Below, piece by piece: positions 38,646 to 47,399 of a stretch of DNA of 64,000 bases. The notes below the pieces were generated by a model. That model saw only the letters and a program-made list of their open reading frames with translations, was not told where the DNA came from and searched no databases. Position 1 is the first letter of the stretch; the number at the start of each line of letters is the position of its first letter. The position numbers were made by a program, and so were the translations under genes. The stretch comes from Paraburkholderia diazotrophica (GTDB lineage Bacteria; Pseudomonadota; Gammaproteobacteria; Burkholderiales; Burkholderiaceae): assembly GCF_900108945.1 (NCBI RefSeq), contig NZ_FNYE01000017.1, forward strand, positions 62,001 through 126,000, in the 5' to 3' direction.

Positions 38646-39527
38646 TCAGGGATTGCCGTGCGCGGCGACGATGCGCGCGAGCTTGTCGGGATTGCGCTGG
38701 ACGTGGATGTTGACGATGCGTTGGCCGTCCGTCTCGAACGTCTGCGCCGATTCGAGCTGGCCTTCGAAATAGCGCAGCAGCGCCCACTCGCCGTTGAGCA
38801 TCACGAGCTTCACGCGAAGCTCGCTCTTGTAACGCAGCGACGACGCGTAGAAAAGCTGCGCGATGCGCCGGCCGCCCAGCATCGGACGCGGGAAGCTCTG
38901 CACCTTGCCGCCGCCGTCGCCGATCAGCGTCGCGTCTTCGGCAAGCAGCGCGTTGATCGACGCGAAGTCGCCGCCTTCGAGCGCCTGCGCGAACGTCTTC
39001 AGCAGCCGGCGCTGCGTCTCGCGCGGCACGGCCTGGCGCGGGCGCGCCTCGCGCAGTTGCACCTTGGCGCGGCTCACCAGTTGACGGCACGCCGCTTCCG
39101 TCTTGCCGATGATATCGGCGATGTCGACATAGTCCGCGTCGAAGACCTCGCGCAGCAGGAACGCCGCGCGTGCTTCCGGCGTCAGCCGTTCGAGCAGCAT
39201 CAGAAAGGCCACGGAGACATCGTCGGCGCGCTCGGTCATCTCCTCGGGTGTCGCCGGCGGCTCTGTCAGCAGCGGCTCGGGCAGCCAGATGCCCGTGTAG
39301 TGTTCGCGCTGGATTTTCGCCGCGCGCAGACGGTCGATCGACATTCTCGTCGTGACCGCGACGAGCCAGGCTTCCGCATTGTCGATGCCCTCGCGGGCCG
39401 CCGAATGCCAGCGCAGCCACACGTCCTGCACGATATCCTCGGCTTCGGCCACGGACCCGAGCATTCGATACGCAATCTTCTGCAAACGCGGGCGAAGCTG
39501 GTTAAAGGCATGCGCGTCGTCGTCCAT
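38646..39527 (-). CDS. SigJ-type extracytoplasmic function sigma factor
   Basis: 293 residues. Region 2 (FNQLRPRLQKIAYRMLGSVAEAEDIVQDVWLRW, about 8-40) and region 4 (LTPEARAAFLLREVFDADYVDIADIIGKTEAACRQLVSRAK) are followed by a C-terminal SnoaL-like domain (about 175-293) characteristic of the ECF41/SigJ group. No anti-sigma gene is adjacent, as expected for ECF41, which is controlled by its own C-terminal domain. ATG at 39527 follows AGGAAA. The carboxymuconolactone decarboxylase gene 215 bases downstream is the probable target. Confidence 0.92.
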   Translation of the reverse strand: MDDDAHAFNQLRPRLQKIAYRMLGSVAEAEDIVQDVWLRWHSAAREGIDNAEAWLVAVTTRMSIDRLRAAKIQREHYTGIWLPEPLLTEPPATPEEMTERADDVSVAFLMLLERLTPEARAAFLLREVFDADYVDIADIIGKTEAACRQLVSRAKVQLREARPRQAVPRETQRRLLKTFAQALEGGDFASINALLAEDATLIGDGGGKVQSFPRPMLGGRRIAQLFYASSLRYKSELRVKLVMLNGEWALLRYFEGQLESAQTFETDGQRIVNIHVQRNPDKLARIVAAHGNP

Positions 39528-39749
39528 CACGGTTTCCTCTCTTGCACCGAAAAGCCCAAATGCCGCACGAACATCGTGCCGGCAGTCAGATATTGCCATG
39601 GGAACTATTACGAATTGAACGGCGCGAATCAGGCGGTCGCCTGGACAACGCGGCAAGGCCGTGCCACACCGTGCCGCGCCGCGATGGACATGGCTTTCAG
39701 GCCGCGGCGAGATAGTGCAGGCAGCGTCGAACGCGCGGCCCTGAAAAGC

Positions 39750-39781
39750 GACAGGGCGCGTGTCACTTCACGCGCCCTGTC
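39750..39781 (-). terminator. Intrinsic terminator after the sterol desaturase gene
   Basis: A perfect 13-base stem (GACAGGGCGCGTG and its complement) with a six-base loop, followed on the minus strand by a short T run (GCTTTTCAGG). It lies 25 bases past the stop of the sterol desaturase-like gene and should end its transcript before the sigma-factor gene. Confidence 0.75.
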
Positions 39782-39805
39782 TGGTACTGCCGCTTTATCT
39801 TCTGA

Positions 39806-40723
39806 TCAACCATTCACCGCTTCGCACTCGCGGGTTGCCGGCCTGGTCTTGCGGCGCAGTTCTTCCGTGGTTTCGCCGCCGCCGTCGGGCAGCCAGCCGG
39901 GCGGCTGGATCACGTGATTGATCGCGATCCACACGCTCTTCGCCTTCACGACGTCCCGAACCAGCGTCGCCCAGTGCTCGAACTCGACAACGAACGGATT
40001 GCGCGACGTGGTCGGCGTGACGAGACCGTAGACGCAGGGCTCGTCGGCGCGTTCTTCGACGTAGGTGCCGAACAGCCGGTCGAAGACGATCAGCACGCCG
40101 CCGTAGTTCGCGTCCAGATAATCGACATTCGACGCATGGTGAACGCGGTGCGAGGACGGCGTATTGAACACGTACTCAAGCCAGCCGAGCTTCGGAATCC
40201 ACGTCGTGTGCAGCCAGAACTGATACAGCAGGTTGATGGAGAGCGTCATCAGCACGACTTCGGGGCGCACGCCGAGCAAGACGAGCGGCGCGAAGAAGAT
40301 GGTCGAACCCGACACCTTGCCCGTGATGCCGAGACGGTACGAGGTGGACAGCGTCAACTGGTTCGGCGAATGATGCACGGCGTGCGTGGCCCACAAGTAG
40401 CGCACACGATGCGACGCGCGGTGATACCAGTAGTAGCAGAATTCCTGGCCGACGAAGAGCGCCAGCACCATCAGCGCGCTGTTGATCTCCATCGTGAAGA
40501 GGCGATGGTCCCAGGCGAAGGCGAAAACAGGTGCCGCGAGTGAGAGCGGCAGCATCGCGAGCAGCTTGCGCGCGACCAGATCGACGATCGACAGCCAGAC
40601 TTCGTGCCATGCAAACGGCGTGACCGTATTGCGGTTCTTGCGGGTGAGCCAGACAGCTTCGATCATCGATACGGCGATGACGAAAGCCAAGACGTACAAC
40701 GTGAATTTCCCAAGATTTTCCAT
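39806..40723 (-). CDS. Sterol desaturase/fatty acid hydroxylase family membrane protein
   Basis: 305 residues with several transmembrane helices and three histidine boxes for a di-iron site: HRASH near 120, HAVHHSPN near 133, and HRVHHASN near 205. These match the SUR2/ERG3 superfamily, which hydroxylates lipids or carotenoids at the membrane. Start chosen at MENLGKFTL (40723); an in-frame ATG 20 codons upstream is possible. Substrate unknown. Confidence 0.9.
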   Translation of the reverse strand: MENLGKFTLYVLAFVIAVSMIEAVWLTRKNRNTVTPFAWHEVWLSIVDLVARKLLAMLPLSLAAPVFAFAWDHRLFTMEINSALMVLALFVGQEFCYYWYHRASHRVRYLWATHAVHHSPNQLTLSTSYRLGITGKVSGSTIFFAPLVLLGVRPEVVLMTLSINLLYQFWLHTTWIPKLGWLEYVFNTPSSHRVHHASNVDYLDANYGGVLIVFDRLFGTYVEERADEPCVYGLVTPTTSRNPFVVEFEHWATLVRDVVKAKSVWIAINHVIQPPGWLPDGGGETTEELRRKTRPATRECEAVNG

Positions 40724-41172
40724 GACGATGCCATAACGGTTGTGGCGGGAGGTATCGTCTGCGGTGAAGTGGTGGATCAGCACATCGCATCCGATATGCG
40801 CACTGTAGTGATGAGCGCCGTCACAGGCTATGCGGAAGTTATTTCACCGTATGTCAGCGGGCGGAGAGCCTTGCGGGGCGGGCGTCGCGGGCGCTTTTGA
40901 CACGCGCTGGAATGCGCTAAAATTGCGCGGATTTGGGGCGCTGGATGGCGGGTATCGCTCTGAGCCCGGTCGGCGGAAATTCGCGCGTGTGAGTGCGCGT
41001 CGTTGACAGGCGGTTGCATCGCCGGCGCATTTGGGCTTCGGATGCAACCGCTGTCGTTCGTCAGATCATTTGGATGTTTCGCGGGCAGTGGCTCGTGAAG
41101 CGCGTTGCCTGATTAGCAGCGGCGCCCGCTCACGACGCAGCGGGCGCCTTGACGCGATACGGACCTGCGCGA
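40724..41172. other. Long intergenic region without a gene
   Basis: 449 bases between the sterol desaturase start and the DUF1254 stop. Both flanking genes are on the minus strand. No family-like translation, tRNA or repeat is visible. It must contain the sterol desaturase promoter. Confidence 0.5.
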
Positions 41173-42210
41173 TCACGACATGGGCACGCTCTTCGGGAAG
41201 TCCCATTTGCCGTCGAGAACTTCGGGGCGCGGACGATAGAGACGTACCGTGTAGTTCCAGCCGGGTTCGATCGGCAGGCAGTTGTCGCGCTTGCCCTCAC
41301 ATCCGCCGAACTGCACGTCTACCGCGCCGTCGGCGCCCTTCTTCGCGCCGACGCTATTGATCGTGTAGGCGTTCGACGGATTCGGGTCGATGTAGCCCGA
41401 CGCGTTATAGACCGTGACCGACCAGAAGCCATCGACAGGGACATCGCGTACGTGAAGCTTGTACGGCGTCTTGCCATCGTTCTTCGGCGGCGTGACGGTC
41501 AGATAGACGGCATCCTTGTCGGGATTGCCGCCCCAGAGCACGGCTGCCCCGATCAGATGGCGTATCGGCGAAACCTCGCCCTTCCGTCCGAAGGCGTCCC
41601 TCGTGTCCGGCACGGTCGAACCGAGGACCCTGAGCGCGTCACGGACCTTCTTGTGGCTGGCGGGGTCCCAATTGGGCACTTCAAACTGGCCCGCGCTACG
41701 CTGCTCGACCTTGATTCCATCCTGCAGCGCATGAGCCTGCTTGAGATCCGCGGGATCTGCGGGATTGATCAGCGTTCGGACTGCCGCCAGCACGTAGCGC
41801 GTACCGATCTTGTCCTTCGTGAGCGTGTACTTGCCCGCGTCATAGACCACTTCCTGCGCGTAATGATCTTCGTTGATGACGATCATCGAGCGGAAACGCT
41901 TGCCCGCGTCGGGAAGTTCGATCGTGACGGGGCCTGCGTCGAGATCGAATACCGCGGTCGAATACAGCGTGTCGCGATTGACGCGCACGACGATCTGCCG
42001 GTTCAACGGAGCAAGCTCGCGAAGATGTCCGAAACGCCCAAGGCCGTTCATCTTGACGACTGCGGCAAACTCCATGTCCGACTCAGCACGGACGAAGTTG
42101 TCTACGGTCACGGGGACTGTCGGCGTTGAAGATTCGACCGTCTGCGCCGATGCCTGCAAGGCACCGCACACCAGAGTCAGTCCGAGAAAGAAGCGCTGTA
42201 CGGAAAACAT
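41173..42210 (-). CDS. DUF1254/DUF1214 domain-containing exported protein
   Basis: 345 residues with a signal peptide (about 1-23, SAQTV) and the paired DUF1254-DUF1214 domains: RVNRDTLYSTAVFDLDAGPVT is the conserved DUF1254 core and GFWSVTVYNASGYIDPN the DUF1214 core. These are periplasmic beta-sandwich proteins of unknown function, frequent in Burkholderia and Pseudomonas. Confidence 0.9.
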   Translation of the reverse strand: MFSVQRFFLGLTLVCGALQASAQTVESSTPTVPVTVDNFVRAESDMEFAAVVKMNGLGRFGHLRELAPLNRQIVVRVNRDTLYSTAVFDLDAGPVTIELPDAGKRFRSMIVINEDHYAQEVVYDAGKYTLTKDKIGTRYVLAAVRTLINPADPADLKQAHALQDGIKVEQRSAGQFEVPNWDPASHKKVRDALRVLGSTVPDTRDAFGRKGEVSPIRHLIGAAVLWGGNPDKDAVYLTVTPPKNDGKTPYKLHVRDVPVDGFWSVTVYNASGYIDPNPSNAYTINSVGAKKGADGAVDVQFGGCEGKRDNCLPIEPGWNYTVRLYRPRPEVLDGKWDFPKSVPMS

Positions 42211-42624
42211 CGGAACTCCTGGAAATTAGGCGAAACGAGAGAAATGCGTGGGCACGCCCGCTCACACTGCGGGGCCAATAAACGGAGATACGTCAGGTAG
42301 ATTAGTACGGCCGGCGCCGGGCAGACCCCTGCCGTTTTGAGGGGTGGCGAGCCACGCAGACGCAATGGTTGTCTTTCGAGAAGATCGGACATCGATGGCC
42401 GCGCCTTCGCACGGACGTAGACAGGATGAGGGTCCCTACCCATGCAGGTCGGCGGGTATCCCCACTTCTTCCTGTCGTCGACCGTGGCAAGAATGTGTAC
42501 AGCGCCGTTGATACACGTACATCGACGACCGGTAAGGCCGCCCCTGCGGAAGCGGTTTGTGGGCGCGGAAACGCGCGCGACGAGGGACGACCAGAAGCCT
42601 GTTGCGCTTTTGAGGGGAGCGATC
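42211..42624. other. Divergent intergenic region
   Basis: 414 bases between the DUF1254 gene (minus) and the cupredoxin gene (plus). No convincing gene. It should contain both promoters. TTTTGAGGGG occurs twice, near 42335 and near 42608, the second being the cupredoxin ribosome site. Confidence 0.45.
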
Positions 42625-43041
42625 ATGATCAACAGACGTCACGCAGTATTCCTGCTTGGTGCAGTTGCATTCGGCTTTGCTTCGACGCGAGCCAATGCAG
42701 GCGAGACAGTACAAGTCACCCTGACATCGACGGCCATTCATCTCGCTACAGACCAGGTCAAGGCGGGAACAGTCACCTTCGAGGTGACCGGTTCACCGGA
42801 CGGCGACACGACGCATGAACTGGTCGTGCTCAAGACAGAGTTGCCCGACGGTCACCTGCCGGTGCAGAAGGACACAGTAGCGGAAAGCAGGTTCAAGAAA
42901 ATGGGAGAAGTCGAGGACGTGGCGCCCGGCACGAGCAAGCGGCTTACGTTGAAGCTCGCGCCCGGCCGGTATGTGCTGATCTGCAATCGGCCGGGTCACT
43001 ACGCGATGGGAATGCACGCCTCGCTGGTCGTCGCGCGCTAG
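42625..43041 (+). CDS. Cupredoxin-like (plastocyanin/azurin fold) exported protein
   Basis: 138 residues. Signal peptide ends ANAGE; the copper-type ligands follow as H near residue 72 (THELVVLK) and the C-terminal loop CNRPGHYAMGM, which supplies Cys, His and Met for a type 1 copper site. GAGGGGAG lies about five bases before the ATG. Likely a small periplasmic electron carrier or copper-binding protein. Confidence 0.85.
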   Translation: MINRRHAVFLLGAVAFGFASTRANAGETVQVTLTSTAIHLATDQVKAGTVTFEVTGSPDGDTTHELVVLKTELPDGHLPVQKDTVAESRFKKMGEVEDVAPGTSKRLTLKLAPGRYVLICNRPGHYAMGMHASLVVAR

Positions 43042-43147
43042 GTATCGGCTCACTGCGCGGGATGCGTTTCGGTTGCAGGTTGCCGGTGCCTTTCGCACCA
43101 CGCAATCCTTGGCGAACAAAGGCTCGCCCCATCGGCCGATGCCGGAT

Positions 43148-44175
43148 CTAATTGCGGATCGTCTGGATGAACCACTCGCGCGGCAACGCCATGCCGACGC
43201 CCTGTCTGACTGCCTCGCGGTACACATGTCCGCCGACGGCCGCGAACTGCACGCCCCAGTTGCCCGCCGTATAGTAAAAGGTGATCTGCTCCGCGCTCGT
43301 GCGGCCCGGCGTGCGGCCCGTGATCACATCGCTATAGATGGGCCACCGCTCGTATCCACACGCTCGCCGCGCGAAACGGGCAGCCGTCGCCGTTCGTCAG
43401 TGCTGCCGCCGACGAACGCATTCGGGCTTCCCAAAATATGCTTGCTGAAGCGCTCGCTCTCCTCCAACGGCAAGCGCTCACGGCCCTGCGCAATCGCGAC
43501 GTCGAAGGGCCGCGCGACGCTCGCATCGAACTCGCGCGGCGTCAGCGCGACGACGTGCATCCCCGGTTCGAGCCACGCGGCGTCGAGCACGGGCGACATG
43601 CTGTCCGTGCAGGTCGCGACGATGTCCGCGCCGCGCACCGCTTCGTGAGCGCTGTCCACGGCTTCGATGTCGCGATCTGCAACCTGTCCGCCATCGCGCG
43701 AGCGAAGCGTCGCCGGTTCTCTTCGCGTCGGCTGTACACGCGCACGTGGCGAATTTCGCGCACGCAGCACAGCGCATCGAGAAACGTTTCGGCCATGCCG
43801 CCCGAGCCGATCATGCCGATGGTTTGCGCATCTTCGCGCGCGAGCAGACGCGTGCCGAGCCCCGCAGCGCCGCCGGCGCGCATATGCTGCAAATGCCCAT
43901 CGTTGATGATCTCGAGCGGCGCGCCGTTCTCGGTACTGAAGAGCATCACGAGCCCGCAATACGTGCCCGGCTCGATGCAGTACTTCTGCTCGCTTCCCAC
44001 GCGATGCGATTGCGATCCCTGCTGATCAAGGCCACTATCGCGAGGCCACACCATCACGTCCGACTTCAGCCGCACCGCGAGAATGCCGTCCGTCGCGCCA
44101 TCGACGGAGCCGAAACGGTAGTAGCCGTCGTCGCGCGCGGTCGGCACATAGGTATCGAAGCGCGGGCGGCCGCGC
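43148..44175 (-). pseudogene. Ornithine cyclodeaminase family protein, frameshifted and 5'-truncated
   Basis: The family reading runs across three frames. The N-terminal part (YYRFGSVDGATDGILAVRLKSD, EKYC-like EPGTYCGLVMLFST, NAD loop IGMIGSGGMAETFLDAL) breaks after DRLQIA. The middle part (DIEAVDSAHEAVRGADIVATC, ILGSPNAFVGG) breaks near 43356. The C-terminus (YSDVITGRTPGRTSAEQITFY to WFIQTIRN) is in a third frame. One base is missing near 43671-43674 and one near 43356. The first 45 or so residues are absent because a deletion joins this gene to the transporter upstream. Confidence 0.8.
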
Positions 44176-44562
44176 GCAGACGAGCATGCCGGGCGCGGCG
44201 ACGCCGATCGTCGCGTAGGTCGGCGTGAGCGCGATGATCAGCGAACCGATGCTCATCATCGCCGCCGATACGCTCAGTGCGACGCGACGTCCGTGTCTGT
44301 CCGCGAGCGCGCCGATCGCCCAACTGCCGAGCGGCCGCACCACATAGCCGATCGCGGCGACAGCGGCCGCGTTCAGCAGTTGCGCCGTCTGATTGCCGCC
44401 CGGAAAAAACGCCTTGCTGAAGTAGATCGAGAAGATCGAGTACGCGAGAAAGTCGTACCACTCGATCACATTGCCCGCGCTGCCGCCGATGATCGAGCGC
44501 AGGCGTTCCCGCCGCCCGGCGAGAGAGGTCCGTAGCGACAGATCGTGAGGCGTTGCGGCCAT
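44165..44562 (-). pseudogene. MHS-type MFS transporter, 3' truncated
   Basis: Only the first 120 to 130 residues of a metabolite:H+ symporter (usual length about 430) remain: IIGGSAGNVIEWYDFLAYSIFSIYFSKAFF, VVRPLGSWAIGALADRHGRR (the MFS loop 2-3 motif) and PTYATIGVAAPGMLV. The frame then runs into sequence of the ornithine cyclodeaminase gene. The junction is near 44165-44180 and reflects a deletion. Confidence 0.78.
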
Positions 44563-44640
44563 CCTGTGTCCCCTTGCGGCCGCCCGGCCGCTATTGTCTG
44601 GTGCCTGGATTGCTGCCTTGCTACTTTCCTGCCGTGTTGC

Positions 44641-44700
44641 GTGCGATGTTCTTGCGTGTGATGTGCTCGTGTGTGATGTGCTCGCGTGTGATGTCCTCGC
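44641..44700. repeat. Four tandem copies of a 15-base repeat
   Basis: The unit GTGTGATGTGCTCGC occurs four times end to end (44641-44655, 44656-44670, 44671-44685, 44686-44700) with one to three differences per copy. It lies between the broken transporter gene and the MmgE/PrpD fragment. It looks like replication slippage. Confidence 0.9.
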
Positions 44701-44704
44701 GCCG

Positions 44705-45292
44705 CTAATCTTGAGCCGCGAGCAGGCGCACGAGTTCTGCTGCGTCGGGTTTTTCTTCGGCGTGCATGACCCAGTCCACGATGCGCTGGATCTGCTCGCC
44801 TTCGATGCGATGTGCCGCGAGCTTCGTCATCTTGCCGACGATTTCCGCCTCGCTCGCAAAGGCATGCTCGCTGCCGCGCTGCGACTGCACGGTTTCCTCG
44901 AGCCGCGCGCCGTCGCGCAGTATCACCTCGACGCTCACCGTATGGCGCGCGCCGTGCCCGCGCGCGGTGATCGACGGGTCTTCGAGCACCTGTACGCGAT
45001 CGGCCAGCGCCATGCGTCGAGGGTCCGCCACCTTGTCTTCGCTGAACTGGTCGACGAACACGTCACCTTCGAGCAATAGCGTCGCGACGCAGTAGGGCAG
45101 GTTCAATTGCGCGGACGTCAACCCCTGTCGCACGTAGCGCCAGCCGACGTGATCGACGGTCACACGCGAGCCATGCACGACGATCGACTCCACGTCGTTC
45201 GCGCCGAACGGATGACGCGCCTGCATCGCGCGGATTGCATCGAGCGTCGTGTGATTGCTGCCCACGCGCGAATAGAACTTCAGCGCGATGCA
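44705..45292 (-). pseudogene. MmgE/PrpD-family protein, N-terminally truncated
   Basis: About 195 residues matching only the C-terminal third of MmgE/PrpD proteins (normally 450 residues): LKFYSRVGSNHTTLDAIRAMQARHP, LPYCVATLLLEG and VEVILRDGARLEET. The frame runs upstream into the LysR gene on the opposite strand with no start, so the N-terminal two-thirds is missing. MmgE/PrpD enzymes are 2-methylcitrate or related dehydratases. It once belonged to the same catabolic cluster as the neighbouring broken genes. Confidence 0.8.
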
Positions 45293-46139
45293 GCCATCGA
45301 ACTGAATCTGTCCGCGTCCGCGCTGACGCGACGCATCAAGCGGCTCGAAGAAGCGCTCGACCTGATGCTCTTCGAGCGAACGACGCGCACGGTCGCGCTC
45401 ACGTCATCGGGCGAACTGCTCTTGCCGCGCGCGCAAAGCGTGCTGCGCGTAACTCGACGCATCGTTGCAGCTCGTCACGGAGGCCACGCGCATTCGCGCG
45501 GGTCAATTGACGATTGCGTGCATTCCCACTGTCGTGAAGTTCCTGCTGCCGAAGATCGTGAGCAGCTATCACCGCAAGCGGCCTGAAGTGCGGCTGAAAT
45601 TGATCGAAGCCGATCTTTCGACAGTCGCGCGTCGCGTCGCCGATGGAGACGCGGAATTCGGCATCGCGTTTCTCGTCAACGAAACGCCGGAACTCGCAAT
45701 CGACGAGTTGCTAGTGGACCCGTATGTATTGGCGTGCCCCGCCGATCATCCGCTCGCGAAAAGCGAGCACGTCGCATGGCGAGAATTGAGACCGTGGCCT
45801 TTGATCGTGTCGGGCACGACGAGCGGCAATCACCGGATGCTCGATGCCGCATTGCGCGACATTGACTGGCGCCCGGATCGGCTGATCGAGATCGAGCATC
45901 TGACGACGTCGCTCGGACTCGTCGAAGCCGGACTCGGCATCTCGATCATTCCGCGTTGCGCGGCGCCGCGCGATGCGCAATCGAGAATCGCGATCCGTCT
46001 GCTCGTCGAGCCGACGGTTGCACGCACAATCGGTTTGATCCGCCGACGCGATGCGACGTTGCCAGCCGTCGCGCGCGATTTTCGTCTGACGTTGCGCAGA
46101 ATGGCGCCGCTCGATCCGGCGTGGATGCAGCCCGAGTGA
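45287..46139 (+). pseudogene. LysR-family regulator, N-terminally truncated and frameshifted
   Basis: The remaining helix-turn-helix part (LNLSASALTRRIKRLEEALD, FERTTRTVALTSSGELLLPRAQSVLR) lacks about the first 25 residues. A one-base insertion at about 45450 (G-T-AA in place of GAA) shifts the frame and creates a stop; the substrate-binding domain continues in the next frame (LVTEATRIRAGQLTIACIPT to the end). The divergent MmgE fragment shares the same break, so one deletion removed both 5' ends and the control region. Confidence 0.82.
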
Positions 46140-46345
46140 CTGCTTCTGGTTAAGGGGCAGGAACGCGCGTGCCGCACGGTATCTGCGTAGCGAGTCGCGC
46201 AAAATCACCGAGATGAAGCACATTTGGCACTACCGCTGTGCATCGTGTCGGTAATTCTGGTTCCCCAAATAATTTTTGCTGCGCAACAAGCCAAACAGCG
46301 CAATACTGATTCGCCCGCTCCTTTTCGCGGGTTCTTCACTGATGG

Positions 46346-46367
46346 ATGGCCCGCTCAAGCGGGCCAT
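46346..46367. terminator. Perfect palindrome, possible terminator
   Basis: ATGGCCCGCT and its exact complement face each other around two bases, giving at least an eight-base stem. It follows the broken LysR gene and precedes the small CxxC gene. A second GC hairpin (CCCGC...GCGGG) lies just upstream near 46313-46331. No T run follows, so termination is only inferred. Confidence 0.4.
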
Positions 46368-46407
46368 TTCCCGCAGTAGATTGACTCACGTGAAACGGCA
46401 ATCAGTC

Positions 46408-46608
46408 ATGGAACTTTGCGACGAGTGCTCCACGCTTCAGGGATGCTCCGCTGACAGGATCAGGGAAGAAGGGCTAACGCTGATCGGTGTCGGCGAATGC
46501 GAAGGCGTAGTGGCGATCGAGCACTACCGTTGCGAAAAGTGCCGCGCGCTGCTGGTTCGGCAACTCTGCGGATGTTCGGCTGAGCAGGTCTGGACAGCGT
46601 TTTCCTAG
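46408..46608 (+). CDS. Small Cys-rich protein (possible zinc ribbon)
   Basis: 66 residues from MELCDECSTLQGC to the stop. It holds CDEC and CEKC pairs separated by about 40 residues plus further cysteines (CGC), suggesting a zinc-binding or redox role. No clear ribosome site precedes the ATG; a longer frame from 46276 is less likely. It converges with the TetR gene, overlapping its 3' end by four bases. Confidence 0.5.
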   Translation: MELCDECSTLQGCSADRIREEGLTLIGVGECEGVVAIEHYRCEKCRALLVRQLCGCSAEQVWTAFS

Positions 46609-47189
46609 TTTGCGGGCCAGCTCTTCAACACGGCCGCCACCAGTTGACGAAGTTGCCGACGCGTAGCGCCTCCTCTCGCCTGAACGGCCAGGCCCTGAAT
46701 AAACGTCGATACGAAAACGGCCGCATCGTGACTGGTCATACCCTCCGGAAGCGGCCCCGCCTGCTTCACTGACTCGAAGCGCTCGCGCAGACGCCGCTCA
46801 AAAGCATTGCGGCTCTCCAACAATTCATCGCTCAGCGGGCGCGCGTCCGCGCTGCATGCAAGCGCGGCAAACGTCACAAGACACCCTGAAGGCGTGTTCT
46901 TCCCGGTGTGAAGCACGACTATTCCTTCGAGCAGAGATTCGGCGATCAACCTGGGGGTCGGATGCGCCAACGCATGCTCACGAAACGCCAGATGGTTGTC
47001 GTGATATCGGTCGACCACCCGCCGAAAGAGCCCCTCCTTGCTTTCGAACGCCTTGTATAAACTGGACTTCGTGAGCCCCGTCGCCTCCTGGAGATCCGCT
47101 AGCGACGCGGCGTCATAGCCCTTCTCCCAAAAGACGTGCAGGGCCTTCTCTAAAACATGATCTTCGTCGAACTCTCGCGGGCGTGCCAT
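46605..47189 (-). CDS. TetR/AcrR-family transcriptional repressor
   Basis: 194 residues. N-terminal DNA-binding helix-turn-helix (EKALHVFWEKGYDAASLADLQEATGLTKSSLYKAFESKEGLF, about 16-58) and a C-terminal ligand domain of the AcrR_C type. ATG at 47189 follows AGAGGAAAC. A dyad that could be its own operator (TGTAGACCAAACGGTTTACA) is at 47216-47235, just upstream. A related half-site arrangement occurs before the next operon and twice near 49000, so it probably controls them all. Confidence 0.93.
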   Translation of the reverse strand: MARPREFDEDHVLEKALHVFWEKGYDAASLADLQEATGLTKSSLYKAFESKEGLFRRVVDRYHDNHLAFREHALAHPTPRLIAESLLEGIVVLHTGKNTPSGCLVTFAALACSADARPLSDELLESRNAFERRLRERFESVKQAGPLPEGMTSHDAAVFVSTFIQGLAVQARGGATRRQLRQLVAAVLKSWPAN

Positions 47190-47215
47190 TTCAGTTTCCT
47201 CTGACAGACGAATAT

Positions 47216-47235
47216 TGTAGACCAAACGGTTTACA
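47216..47235. promoter_or_regulatory. Operator-like inverted repeat upstream of tetR
   Basis: TGTAGACC and GGTTTACA flank AAAC, a near-perfect eight-base dyad (one mismatch). It is 27 bases from the tetR start and between tetR and the flavodoxin operon. The GACC-N4-GGT core is shared with the three other sites. Direct autoregulation is an inference. Confidence 0.7.
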
Positions 47236-47337
47236 ACGGAGGATTGCCTCGCTGGCGTGCGAGATCCGCCGGCTCAGCACAACTGCACTCGTTCGATGAA
47301 ACCGAACGACCCCGTGAGTCCCTTCGAACGACATTCG

Positions 47338-47356
47338 GAACCAGCTGGTCCATAAT
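47338..47356. promoter_or_regulatory. Operator-like site upstream of the flavodoxin operon
   Basis: GAACC-AGCT-GGTCC followed by ATAAT. The centre ACCAGCTGGT is a perfect palindrome. The site lies 44 bases before the flavodoxin start and matches the sites at 48951 and 49090 at all fixed positions. Confidence 0.65.
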
Positions 47357-47399
47357 TCGCTCAATCGTCACGGCTGTGACGTCAACCATGGAGCTGATC

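Noticed and set aside
40860-41100. Possible small RNA or riboswitch in the gap before the sterol desaturase
   Set aside because: Some GC-rich pairing is possible, but no known riboswitch consensus or terminator pair was recognised.
44594-45079. Plus-strand frame containing repeated CDVLA units
   Set aside because: The repeats are simply the translated 15-base tandem repeat; the frame is antisense to the MmgE/PrpD fragment.
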